Assembly: GCF_015182315.1 (NCBI RefSeq)
Contig: NZ_PRDL01000001.1
Location: 2,294,001 to 2,358,000 of the forward strand
DNA: 64,000 nt
Direction of reading: 5' to 3'
From: Cellvibrio polysaccharolyticus
Lineage (GTDB): Bacteria; Pseudomonadota; Gammaproteobacteria; Pseudomonadales; Cellvibrionaceae
Part shown: in pieces, positions 53,319 through 64,000 of the stretch
Layout of the letters: every line of letters starts with the position of its first letter
Numbering within the stretch: position 1 is the first letter of the stretch
Notes under the pieces: model-generated
Seen by the model: the letters and a program-made list of their open reading frames with translations, nothing else
Told to the model about the DNA's origin: nothing
Database searches by the model: none
Translations under genes and position numbers: made by a program

Positions 53319-54185
53319 TTAAACCTCCGAACCGGCCTGACGCCCGACATAATCCTTGGCGAATTGCCAGGCTACACGACCGCTACGCGCGCTGCGTGTC
53401 ATATACCAGCGCAAGGCATCCGGCTCGGTATCATCCCGCCATTCACCGCCCAGATACTGAACCCAGTAGCGTGCCGTTTCGAGATATTCATCTTGCGAGA
53501 AGGGGTAAAAACTCAGCCACAAACCAAAGCGCTCTGACAGAGACACTTTTTCTTCGGTAGCATCGTTGGGTCGCACTTCACCATCTTCGTAAGACACATC
53601 CAAATTTTCCCGCATCTTTTGCGGTAGCAAATGGCGACGGTTGGAGGTTGCATAAAACAACATATTGTCTGAAGGTGCAGCGATAGAACCGTCCAGCACA
53701 GACTTCAACGCTTTATAGGTAATTTCGCCCTCTTCAAAGGAGAGGTCATCACAGAAAATAATGAAGCGCTCCGGGCGCTCACCAATTAAATCCACAATGT
53801 CCGCCAGGTGCAGCAAGTCGGTTTTATCTACCTCAATCAGGCGCAAACCCTGATCAGCAAAATGATTCCAGCAGGCTTTGATCAAGGTAGATTTACCCGT
53901 ACCACGGGCACCGGTCAACAGCACATTATTGGCCTGACGCCCGGCAACAAACTGGGCAGTGTTGCGCAGTATAGAAGCTTTTTGGCGTTCAACATTTTGC
54001 AGCGACTCCAGCGCAACCTTGTGAGGGTTTTTAACCGCTTGCAAATAGCCCACACCGTTGATGGGCTGACGCCAGCGAAACGCGCTGGCTGACCAGTCAG
54101 TTTCCGGCGTACCAGCCGGCAGTAATTTTTCTACACGATCCAGCAATAATTCCAAACGTGAAGCCAGTTGATCAAATGCGGACAC
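53319..54185 (-). CDS. DUF815 AAA+ ATPase
   Basis: The 288-aa protein has Walker A LLTGARGTGKSTL near residue 95 and Walker B FIIFCDDLSFEEGE near 147, with arginine-finger-like YATSNRRHLLPQKM. The signature matches the DUF815 family. Its role is unknown; it may remodel proteins or nucleic acids. It lies 145 bases after the MksB gene on the same strand, so it could be part of the condensin transcript or separate. Confidence 0.87.
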   Translation of the reverse strand: MSAFDQLASRLELLLDRVEKLLPAGTPETDWSASAFRWRQPINGVGYLQAVKNPHKVALESLQNVERQKASILRNTAQFVAGRQANNVLLTGARGTGKSTLIKACWNHFADQGLRLIEVDKTDLLHLADIVDLIGERPERFIIFCDDLSFEEGEITYKALKSVLDGSIAAPSDNMLFYATSNRRHLLPQKMRENLDVSYEDGEVRPNDATEEKVSLSERFGLWLSFYPFSQDEYLETARYWVQYLGGEWRDDTEPDALRWYMTRSARSGRVAWQFAKDYVGRQAGSEV

Positions 54186-54330
54186 TGTGGACTCCTGATA
54201 AATAATAGAACAGGTTTAATTTATTGAAGCTGATTCACCATCATACGCCGGGTTGGCAGGTGCTCATTTGAGCGCTTGTCATCCGCTTACACGTTTTGGG
54301 GAATGACAAACAACCATAACAACATCAATC

Positions 54331-57300
54331 TTATGTGCCCTCGACTTCCAGCATAAAATCCAATGATGCTTGTTGTCGTATGGTGCGGCGATGATGCTCC
54401 ATCAGTTCACGGATTTTTTCCGGCGCGCACTGCTGACGATCCAGCACGACTCGGGTATTCAACTCCCCCACCGGCACCGTCGTCGGGCACTTGCTGAATA
54501 CGAATTGATTGGAAATCAAATCCATAAACGGGCCAGACTTGCTGCTCGGCATAATAAACAGTAACTGCAAGCCCAGACTTTGCGTTAAATAGTTAATCAC
54601 TTCGCGGGAACGGTGTTCATCCATTTTCGAGAAGGCTTCATCCACCAGCACCATGCGCAAGTGACTGTTGCCTTCATTAAAGCGCAGAGCCGATGTGATG
54701 GCTGCGCTGCGAATAATGTAAGCCGGTGTTTCCAGCTGACCGCCCGAACCGGTACCGTATTGGCTCAGAGCAATAGGCGCCTTGCCTTCCGGTTCTTTAT
54801 AAATTTCGTAGCGGCGGTAGTTGCGATAATCGGCAATGCGAGCCAGGTCGCGCATGGCCTTTTGTTCGTCTTCATCGAGCAACATTGCCATCAACTTTTC
54901 GCGCACCTGACGGTGTTTTGGCTCCAGCGGAATATCAAACAAGCTGGCACCATCGCCAATACCCGGATTGTCGTTTACCGCTTTGAAGAACTGATAATAC
55001 TCTTTAAATTCCGGCACCCAATCGTAATCAAAGCGGTAGCGTTCGCGGTCGGCACCAAAACGGTGATGTTCCAGTTCGCTGTTAAGTAACTCCAGCGTTT
55101 TTTTGCCGTCGTTAATCGCCTGATAAATGGAATGGCAGAGGTTGGTTACAAAAGCGTTATTGAAACTTTCACGCAAGGATTCCAACTCGGCATGGCGCTG
55201 CGCCAGAATATGGTTTTTATCACGGTTGTAGAGTTTGTCCAATTGACGGCGCGCATCGCACACATCCTGAAAGTTTTTCAGGCCGGACTCTTCGCGAAAA
55301 TCCGGATTAAATATCAGACTATCGAAGCTGCCGCAGAACTGGTTGTGTTTGTTGATGGCCTGATCAAGGCGATGCAGGCTGTCACGGGATTCCGACATAA
55401 CCGCAACCAGCTGCTGCTCAAAATAACTTTTGTTATGAATGGCACAGTCGGCATCCGCTTGCTCCAGACAGGTTTCGGCGTTGAAATCCGGCCACAATGC
55501 CTCAAGGCTTTGCAGATTGCTCTCTGCCTCATCAACCGCACCGAGGTTTTGCTCCTGATCACCATCCAGCTGTTTGCATTGCGCATCGACGTTTTTCAGG
55601 CTGGCAGAAAACTCAATGCGCTGGTCATTCAGTTTGGCAATTTCCTGTAGCTGCAATTTGTCTGCGGCTTGCAAGTTGGCCAGCTCTTCGTCCAGCGCTA
55701 CCGAGTCACTGAGATCCAGCGAAGCAATGCGGCTTTCAATGGTTTGCAAGCGGCGCTGAATTTCCAGCAGGGATTGCAAGGCATCGGCGTAGGTAAGCCG
55801 CGACAAACGGTCAACCGCTTTTAACAACTGCCCGGCTTCATTGGCCTGATCGGTTGCCGCTTGCCACTCTTTGGTCAGTTGCTCAAGCTCGCGCTTTTTT
55901 TCTACTAGGGCTTGCTCACGCGCGTCCTGACCAAATACCAAATCGCCCGCCGGCATATCGCAACGGAACATGGCGTAGTTGCCGGAACCCATGGCATCGC
56001 GTGTTACACCGCGGCGGGTGTTACGCAAAGCTTCTGCTGAATCAACCCGCTCAACATTTCCGTAACTTGCCTTGAGATAATATTCTGCAGTGGCGTGGGT
56101 GAACTGCATAATGTGAACGATAGAATCCGAGCCGGGCGCGGACATTTTTTCGCAGTCACGGCGCGCCTTGTCGCCCTGAATAACACGAGCTCCCTTGCCC
56201 TGCCCTTGCAAGCTGCGCACCAGCCGAATAGCTTCTGCTTCGTACTCCGGCTCAACAATAATGCCAAACCTGGCGGCCCCGATATACCCCTCAATAGCGG
56301 CCTGCCATGCGCGGTCACGAACCTCTACATAATCACACAGCACGCGAGCATCTGCAGCCGGGCACTGTTGTTGAATGGCATTAAGGGCTTCGCGAACAAA
56401 CTTCGGGTAATCAACCTGATCGCTTTCCAGCGAACGGATTTCCCGTTGTTTGCTCTCGGCGGATTTTTGTAAGCGCTCCGCGGAGGTGTGCCTTTTATCG
56501 CGTTCCTGAGCCAACTGGTCGCGTAAATTTTTAACATCATCAGCGTTGTACCACCAGGCTTGCCACTGGTTGTGCAGCTGTTGAATATCAATCAGACGAT
56601 CAAGGTGCTCTTCCAGCGGGCTGATATCGATCCAGTCGCGGTTAAGTAACCCATGAAAATCCAGCGTAAGCGTGGACTCGGAAACCTGACGGGTGAGTTG
56701 AATAAAGTTTTTATCAGCAAGTGCGGGAATTGCCAGCGAAATGGATGTTTGCCGCAGAGAACGTGTCACTTGCTGGGCGGCCTGGATATTACCTTGCAGC
56801 GCCTGATCCTGCTGTAACAGCGTCGGCACAGATTGATGCAAACGATTTTCCAACGCGGTTTTTTCGGCGTTGAGTTGATCCTTGTCACGCAAGGCAGGCA
56901 CACCCAGGCGGCGCGCTTGCACCAGGGAAATTTGCGCAGCCAGATCTTCGCGTCGTTGTTCGCACAAGGCGGTGGTTTTTTCATTGGACAACAGCACATC
57001 ACGTAGCTGCGTCTGCCGTTTTTTGCTGTTGACGTAGAGCTGCTGACTTTCGTTGTAAGCACGCTTCGCTACGCTGTAACGCAGCACCTGTTGCTCCAGC
57101 CAATGGTTGATATAACTGTCTGCCACATCGCGGCTGTAAGCCAGGCGATCAATCGACTCCTTCAGCTTGCGGGCATCGCCCTCCATGGTATGAATACGCT
57201 TCAGCATCGCCGAGACAGTACGAATGGCTTCGCCAAGATCGCGGGCTTCCAGTACTTCGCCCGCAACGAACTCGTCAATACCTTTGATGGGTTTGTAGGC

Positions 57301-57963
57301 CATAAACCGCGAGAAAGCTCTTGCCGCGTTCATGGCTTCGCGCTCGGAAACCGCTTCGCGGGTATAGCCGCGCAAGGCGCCGTACAAACGACAAAGATAG
57401 GCTTTTTTCTTATCGTATTTTTCGACCCGTTGGCTGCCAAACTCGCTGCGCAAGCTGGCATAAATGCGATCCAGGGGCACCACGTAAGCGCCTGCGCCGT
57501 CTTCTTTTCTTAAATCCTTTAGCGCCAGCTGTACATCGGGAAGAATGAAATACTGAATATCATCCAGCCGCGCAACTTTTTGTTGGCCGGCGGTTTCAAG
57601 CTGTGCCTGCATGCCAATTAAAACACTGAACGGCTCGCTGTTTTCTCCACGCGTGGGATAAAAAACCGCTGCCAAATAGCCGAAACAACCTTCCGGACGC
57701 GCATAAGCACCGTCATCGCAACCCAACACATAAGACGCAAGAGTGCGCACCTGTTTGCCGCGACCACGCTGGCTGGACTCATCCTGACCGGGGTTGAAGT
57801 GAAACAGATTATCGTGCGCGGCCGTCATAATCGTTTGCACAGCATCGGCCGCTGTAGTTTTACCCGAACCGTTGCCGCCGGAAAAAAGGCTGATAGGCCC
57901 AAACTCCAACTCGGTGTTGGGCACATTACCCCAGTTCACATAGATAAATTTTTTGAGATACAT
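54331..57963 (-). CDS. mksB: MksB/JetC-like condensin SMC ATPase, 1210 aa
   Basis: The N-terminal head has Walker A LFSGGNGSGKTTAADAV near residue 30. The long coiled coils follow with a hinge region between about 540 and 650 (LCDYVEVRDRAWQAAIEGYI), and the C-terminal head has a signature YGTGSGGQLETPAYI near 1070 and Walker B MVLVDEAFSKMDE near 1107. MukB-like SMC proteins (MksB, JetC) compact or extrude DNA with a kleisin and a winged-helix partner. The two upstream genes fit those partners. No JetD/MksG nuclease gene with a TOPRIM domain is adjacent, so anti-plasmid (Wadjet) action is not supported. Confidence 0.85.
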   Translation of the reverse strand: MYLKKFIYVNWGNVPNTELEFGPISLFSGGNGSGKTTAADAVQTIMTAAHDNLFHFNPGQDESSQRGRGKQVRTLASYVLGCDDGAYARPEGCFGYLAAVFYPTRGENSEPFSVLIGMQAQLETAGQQKVARLDDIQYFILPDVQLALKDLRKEDGAGAYVVPLDRIYASLRSEFGSQRVEKYDKKKAYLCRLYGALRGYTREAVSEREAMNAARAFSRFMAYKPIKGIDEFVAGEVLEARDLGEAIRTVSAMLKRIHTMEGDARKLKESIDRLAYSRDVADSYINHWLEQQVLRYSVAKRAYNESQQLYVNSKKRQTQLRDVLLSNEKTTALCEQRREDLAAQISLVQARRLGVPALRDKDQLNAEKTALENRLHQSVPTLLQQDQALQGNIQAAQQVTRSLRQTSISLAIPALADKNFIQLTRQVSESTLTLDFHGLLNRDWIDISPLEEHLDRLIDIQQLHNQWQAWWYNADDVKNLRDQLAQERDKRHTSAERLQKSAESKQREIRSLESDQVDYPKFVREALNAIQQQCPAADARVLCDYVEVRDRAWQAAIEGYIGAARFGIIVEPEYEAEAIRLVRSLQGQGKGARVIQGDKARRDCEKMSAPGSDSIVHIMQFTHATAEYYLKASYGNVERVDSAEALRNTRRGVTRDAMGSGNYAMFRCDMPAGDLVFGQDAREQALVEKKRELEQLTKEWQAATDQANEAGQLLKAVDRLSRLTYADALQSLLEIQRRLQTIESRIASLDLSDSVALDEELANLQAADKLQLQEIAKLNDQRIEFSASLKNVDAQCKQLDGDQEQNLGAVDEAESNLQSLEALWPDFNAETCLEQADADCAIHNKSYFEQQLVAVMSESRDSLHRLDQAINKHNQFCGSFDSLIFNPDFREESGLKNFQDVCDARRQLDKLYNRDKNHILAQRHAELESLRESFNNAFVTNLCHSIYQAINDGKKTLELLNSELEHHRFGADRERYRFDYDWVPEFKEYYQFFKAVNDNPGIGDGASLFDIPLEPKHRQVREKLMAMLLDEDEQKAMRDLARIADYRNYRRYEIYKEPEGKAPIALSQYGTGSGGQLETPAYIIRSAAITSALRFNEGNSHLRMVLVDEAFSKMDEHRSREVINYLTQSLGLQLLFIMPSSKSGPFMDLISNQFVFSKCPTTVPVGELNTRVVLDRQQCAPEKIRELMEHHRRTIRQQASLDFMLEVEGT

Positions 57964-58007
57964 GTCGTCACCGGGTTCAGGGTCTTAAACGTGGAGTGAG
58001 CCAATAC

Positions 58008-60654
<2,647 letters not shown>

Positions 60655-60659
60655 GCTGA

Positions 60660-61058
60660 TCAAATGCACGCTTTGGCAAATAATGTCGTTTCTTCTTCAG
60701 TCCAGGCGTTGTCGGCCTTCACCAACATTAAATCGCACCAGACTTCGCTACCTTTTTCAGCCTCGGCAATCGCCTTGTCGAGTTCACGGGGTGACAACTT
60801 GCTGGCTTCAGCCATGGAAGTTGCAGTAAAGGCGATTACCGTTGATTGCAAGGAATCAACATTCTGACCTTCCGCACCAACGTCGGGCAACGCCGGTATT
60901 TCCATTGCTCGCTGCGAGACATCTGACGCAGGCAAATCCACTGGCAGTGGCGCCGGGTTACGCAAAAGCCAGATACCAATATTCAACAGCAATAAACTGA
61001 TAGCAAGGATGATGCTGAGCACCGGGTTTTGTTGAAAAAAATTCAATATGCCACGCAT
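60660..61058 (-). CDS. Hypothetical membrane-anchored protein, 132 aa
   Basis: It has one N-terminal membrane helix (NPVLSIILAISLLLLNIGIW) and a soluble tail with PALPDVGAEGQNVDSL and a charged helical end (LSPRELDKAIAEAEKGSE). No family is recognised. It lies between hemB and mksF with short gaps (13 and 5 bases), so it belongs to the transcript that includes the Mks genes. ATG 61058 is preferred to the TTG 6 bases earlier. Confidence 0.6.
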   Translation of the reverse strand: MRGILNFFQQNPVLSIILAISLLLLNIGIWLLRNPAPLPVDLPASDVSQRAMEIPALPDVGAEGQNVDSLQSTVIAFTATSMAEASKLSPRELDKAIAEAEKGSEVWCDLMLVKADNAWTEEETTLFAKACI

Positions 61059-61071
61059 AACCAAAGTTCTC

Positions 61072-62073
61072 TTAAGCAGTTAGCCACTCGGCCATTTGTT
61101 CTGCATAGTAAGTAATAATCAAATCTGCCCCGGCACGCTTGAACGCTTGCAAGGATTCCAGAACGATTGCTTTTTCATCAATGACACCGGCGGCGGCACC
61201 GGCTTTAATCATGGCGTATTCACCGCTCACCTGATAAACCGCCAGGGGACGTGATGAATGGGCGCGAATATTGGCCAGCACATCAAGGTAGGCAATGCCA
61301 GGTTTCACCATCAAAATATCAGCGCCTTCGGCTTCATCCAGTAAGGATTCAGCAAGCGCTTCGCGGCCATTGGCCGGGTCCATCTGGTAGGTATCGCGGG
61401 TGCCTTTAAAGGTGCTGTCTACCGCGTCGCGAAACGGACCGTAAAAAGCAGAGGCAAATTTGGTGGAATAAGACATCACCGGAATGTGGCGATAACCGGC
61501 GGCATCCAGCGCCTCGCGGATCGCCGCGATCATACCGTCTTGCATACCGGAGGGCGCGATCATATCAACACCGGCTTTGGCAGAAGCGACCACCTGCTTT
61601 TGCAAATTAATAAGTGTCAGATCGTTATCAACATCTACCGTGTTACCGCAGGAATGAATAACGCCGCAGTGACCATGGGTGGTGTATTCACAAAAGCAAT
61701 TGTCACTGATCACCAGCATTTCCGGTACAGCGGCTTTGGCGATGCGGATCATCCGGGCCAGCAAACCATTCTCACTCCAGGTATCCGAGCCATCTTCATC
61801 TTTATGGGTGGATACGCCAAATAAAATAATAGCTTTAACGCCTGCGCGCCAAACACGCTGCACCACCTCTGCCAACTGTGTTTCAGGATAGCGAACCACA
61901 CCGGTCATGCTCGGGATGGCAACCGGTTGTTCAATACCTTCCTCGACGAAAATCGGAAGAATAAAATCGTCCATGCTCAAACGGGTTTCCTTAACCAGCT
62001 TGCGCAGCACGCTGGTTTGCCGCAAACGGCGAAAACGAAAAGTTGGATAAGCTGACGGAGATTGCATAGTCAT
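61072..62073 (-). CDS. hemB: Delta-aminolevulinic acid dehydratase (porphobilinogen synthase)
   Basis: The 333-aa enzyme joins two 5-aminolevulinate molecules to porphobilinogen in haem synthesis. Seen are FILPIFVEEG, GVKAIILFGV, the zinc cysteines in DNCFCEYTTHGHCG, the Schiff-base lysines in VMSYSTKFASAFYGPFR and LMVKPG. The cysteine-rich metal site puts it in the zinc-dependent group. ATG 62073 is used, since the 21 codons before it do not fit the family. The upstream 140-aa gene is 43 bases away. Confidence 0.95.
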   Translation of the reverse strand: MTMQSPSAYPTFRFRRLRQTSVLRKLVKETRLSMDDFILPIFVEEGIEQPVAIPSMTGVVRYPETQLAEVVQRVWRAGVKAIILFGVSTHKDEDGSDTWSENGLLARMIRIAKAAVPEMLVISDNCFCEYTTHGHCGVIHSCGNTVDVDNDLTLINLQKQVVASAKAGVDMIAPSGMQDGMIAAIREALDAAGYRHIPVMSYSTKFASAFYGPFRDAVDSTFKGTRDTYQMDPANGREALAESLLDEAEGADILMVKPGIAYLDVLANIRAHSSRPLAVYQVSGEYAMIKAGAAAGVIDEKAIVLESLQAFKRAGADLIITYYAEQMAEWLTA

Positions 62074-62116
62074 TGCAGTAGCCTTGTCATAAAAACAAAC
62101 CCGCAGATTGCAGGCG

Positions 62117-62539
62117 TTACAGTAAATTTCCTTCATGACTCCATTCGCAACGAACGGCCATGTTACCTGAACCGGGCTTGTGGCCTGAACCGCCCGCCTC
62201 CCATATAAACGTGTGCGTACCGGAAAGCTCTGTTTCGAGATGAACCGTAGCCGACACCCAATACATTCTTTTCAACAATTGCTCGAATTGCTCTACCCAC
62301 TGATCCCACTCGTATTCAACTGCCTTGTAGGATGCACCAAAATGCATAACGTCTGTCTGGTAATGGGTGTTCATGGTATGTGCCGCAGGAATGGAAAACA
62401 TTTCACGGGAAAGAAATGGCCATTCATCGGCACAGGGCAAAGCCAGCATGGCTTCGCGATTGGTGCGCAAGCGCTCGGTGTCTGCCACCAGTGACACGGT
62501 ATCTTTTATACATCCGTATACGATTGATTCCTGGTCCAT
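62117..62539 (-). CDS. Hypothetical conserved protein, 140 aa
   Basis: It starts with ATG 62539 and has features of a soluble two-layer sandwich domain (MFSIPAAHTMNTHYQTD, YEWDQWVEQFEQLLKRMYW). I do not recognise the family. No signal peptide is present. It is 43 bases upstream of hemB and 66 bases downstream of the transglycosylase-like gene on the same strand. Confidence 0.6.
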   Translation of the reverse strand: MDQESIVYGCIKDTVSLVADTERLRTNREAMLALPCADEWPFLSREMFSIPAAHTMNTHYQTDVMHFGASYKAVEYEWDQWVEQFEQLLKRMYWVSATVHLETELSGTHTFIWEAGGSGHKPGSGNMAVRCEWSHEGNLL

Positions 62540-62605
62540 AATTTTATTCCCGCAATATATTCATCAATACAGCGAAAAACTCGCAATCAACCCGCTGCCG
62601 GGCGG

Positions 62606-63217
62606 CTAACCAAACAAGCGCCAGCCACGACGTTCCAAACGCTTCTCGCAACCCGCCAACTGTTGTCGATAACGGGATGCTCTGGTTTCTACCTGGCGCG
62701 CAGTGGATAGCAGCCAGTTTTTCTTACGATAGGTGCCACGGTTATAGCCACCGTGCCCTTCGTGGTAAGCCAGATACTGATCGTAAGCGTTATTCAACGG
62801 AATACGACTGCGCTGAAGACTTTTGCGGTTGTACCAACCGATAAAATCAATAGCATCGTTAAAACGATCGCGCTTTGCCCAACCGTTACCACTATCGCGC
62901 CCGTACTCTCGCCAGGTTTCTGTTTTTGCCTGGGCATAACCCATCGCGTTACTTTTACGCGGGCCGGGAATTACCCATAAAATACGCTTGCGCGCCGGTC
63001 GGGCATTATGAACAAACTGCGACTCCTGATACATGATCGACATCATGGTCGGGATATCTGAACCCCATTTTTTACTGGACGCTTTTGCCGGTTTGTACCA
63101 GCCCCGCTTTTCTTCAAAAATCTCGCAGAGATTGGCGCTATTGGACGGTGGTGTTGTCGCACAGCCCGTGGTCAGTAACAACAAAAAAGGCACCAGCAGT
63201 GCCATTACAACTTTCAT
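62606..63217 (-). CDS. Lytic-transglycosylase-like lipoprotein (SLT fold), 203 aa
   Basis: A lipobox (LLLLTTGC, Cys near 19) is followed by an SLT-type domain with the catalytic Glu in SIMYQESQFVHNARP near residue 66, NAMGYAQAKTETW and AYDQYLAYHEGHGG. Such enzymes cut the peptidoglycan glycan strand to form 1,6-anhydromuropeptides. The length fits the small single-domain type. It overlaps ligA by 4 bases (ATGA), so it is translationally coupled to it. Confidence 0.85.
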   Translation of the reverse strand: MKVVMALLVPFLLLLTTGCATTPPSNSANLCEIFEEKRGWYKPAKASSKKWGSDIPTMMSIMYQESQFVHNARPARKRILWVIPGPRKSNAMGYAQAKTETWREYGRDSGNGWAKRDRFNDAIDFIGWYNRKSLQRSRIPLNNAYDQYLAYHEGHGGYNRGTYRKKNWLLSTARQVETRASRYRQQLAGCEKRLERRGWRLFG

Positions 63218-64000
63218 AACGCAATTCCATGCTCTTTTAATACGTCCAGCAACCCTTGCTCATCCATAACCTTCAAACCCAGGCTTTCGGCTTTTTGCAG
63301 CTTGGAACCTGCTCCGGGGCCCGCCACCACGTAATCGGTTTTTGCCGACACGCTGCCAGCCACCTTGGCACCCAACGTTAATAAATGCGCCTTGGCGTCA
63401 TCACGGGAAAAATGTTCAAGCGTACCGGTAAGCACCCAGGTGGTATTGGCAAGTGGCAAACTTTCGAGGGGTTTGACCTCAATATCGGGCCAGTGAATAC
63501 CAGCAGCTTGCAGCGCAGTTATCGCGCTGGTGTTTTTTTCCTGACTGAAAAAATCTGCAACAAAGTGCGCACCTACCGGGCCAACATCCGGAACTTGCTT
63601 CAGGTCTTCTGCGGTGGCCGCCGCCAGCGCAGCAAGATTACCAAAATAATTGGCAAGGTTTCGGGCAGTGGCTTCGCCAATTTCACGAATACCCAAGGCG
63701 TAAATGAATTTCGCCAGCGTTGTGCTTTTACTTTTGTCGAGCGCCTGCAATAAATTAACCGCAGACTTTTCGCCCATTCTATCAAGCGCCGCCAACTGTT
63801 CGCGAGTTAACGAATAAAGATCAGCAACGGCATTAACGCTGCCCTGATCAACCAATTGCTCAACCAGTTTATCGCCAAGACCTTCAATATCCAGCGCCTT
63901 GCGTGAGGCAAAATGTTTAATGGCCTCTTTGCGTTGCGCGCCGCAAATCAAACCGCCATCGCACCGGGCCACCGCTTCGCCGGGAGCCGTTTCTACCGGC
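63214..64000 (-). CDS. ligA: NAD+-dependent DNA ligase LigA, C-terminal part (runs off the right edge)
   Basis: The frame is open past the edge and gives about 262 C-terminal residues. The partial Cys4 zinc finger (VARCDGGLICGAQRKEA), the helix-hairpin-helix domain (GIREIGEATARNLANYFG, DLKQVPDVGPVGAHFV) and the BRCT domain at the end (TWVLTGTLEHFSRDDAK, TDYVVAGPGAGSKLQKA) are the standard LigA order. It seals nicks in DNA replication and repair. The gene's stop overlaps the transglycosylase-like start. Confidence 0.96.
   Translation of the reverse strand, partial: PVETAPGEAVARCDGGLICGAQRKEAIKHFASRKALDIEGLGDKLVEQLVDQGSVNAVADLYSLTREQLAALDRMGEKSAVNLLQALDKSKSTTLAKFIYALGIREIGEATARNLANYFGNLAALAAATAEDLKQVPDVGPVGAHFVADFFSQEKNTSAITALQAAGIHWPDIEVKPLESLPLANTTWVLTGTLEHFSRDDAKAHLLTLGAKVAGSVSAKTDYVVAGPGAGSKLQKAESLGLKVMDEQGLLDVLKEHGIAL

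Overview
The window reads as a chromosomal segment of a Gram-negative gammaproteobacterium, most likely of the Cellvibrio/Pseudomonas neighbourhood. This rests on E. coli-type LexA boxes (CTGT-N8-ACAG), an imuA-type mutagenesis gene, DsbD, RimO, zinc-type HemB, an Mks-type condensin operon and many lipoproteins. The assignment is inferred from gene content; no rRNA or tRNA gene was seen.

Left part (1-18972): an accessory island beside an SOS locus. The edge holds the 5' end of imuA behind a perfect LexA box. Next come a 540-aa tyrosine recombinase and a two-gene module: a nitrilase-fold protein followed, with a 4-bp overlap, by a 1026-aa SMC/Rad50-like ATPase with a CxxC hook. The nitrilase frame is cut by one in-frame TAG just after its catalytic Glu. 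An IS3-family element (8475-9706) follows; its outer end is triplicated as three perfect 41-bp tandem copies. On both sides the IS abuts truncated genes. To its right lies the transposition module of a Tn7/Tn5053-like element: a 5'-truncated TnsB/TniA, TnsC/TniB, and two TniQ-like proteins, the first split by a -1 frameshift at an A run. A minus-strand pair follows (unknown 289-aa protein plus 739-aa UvrD-like helicase), which looks like cargo. The probable right end of the transposon (18822-18972) carries three repeats resembling transposase-binding sites. The nitrilase/SMC pair and the helicase pair both look like defence modules that I cannot match with confidence to a named system.

Middle part (19367-36539): a CX5R phosphatase-like secreted protein, a divergent KfrA-like/tyrosine recombinase pair around a palindromic operator, a YcjY-like alpha/beta hydrolase with a Cys nucleophile, lipoproteins, an exonuclease-GIY-YIG (Cho-like) repair protein with a LexA box, chromate (ChrA) and SulP transporters, a PQQ-type sugar dehydrogenase, an NTF2-like protein, a Tat-exported aldo/keto reductase, DinB with a near-consensus LexA box, a RES/Xre toxin-antitoxin pair, a kelch protein and a helical lipoprotein.

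Right part (36689-64000): mainly housekeeping. A glycogen/alpha-glucan cluster (malQ and a GH57 enzyme on the minus strand, glgB and glgA on the plus strand) is followed by a fused SecDF, a DsbD-redoxin pair, rimO, a PatB-type C-S lyase, a DUF815 ATPase, an MksF-MksE-MksB condensin operon without an MksG/JetD nuclease gene (MksE has a histone H1-like tail), hemB, small conserved proteins, a lytic-transglycosylase-like lipoprotein and the 3' end of ligA. Three LexA boxes (imuA, cho-like, dinB) show that an SOS repair and translesion network runs through the region.
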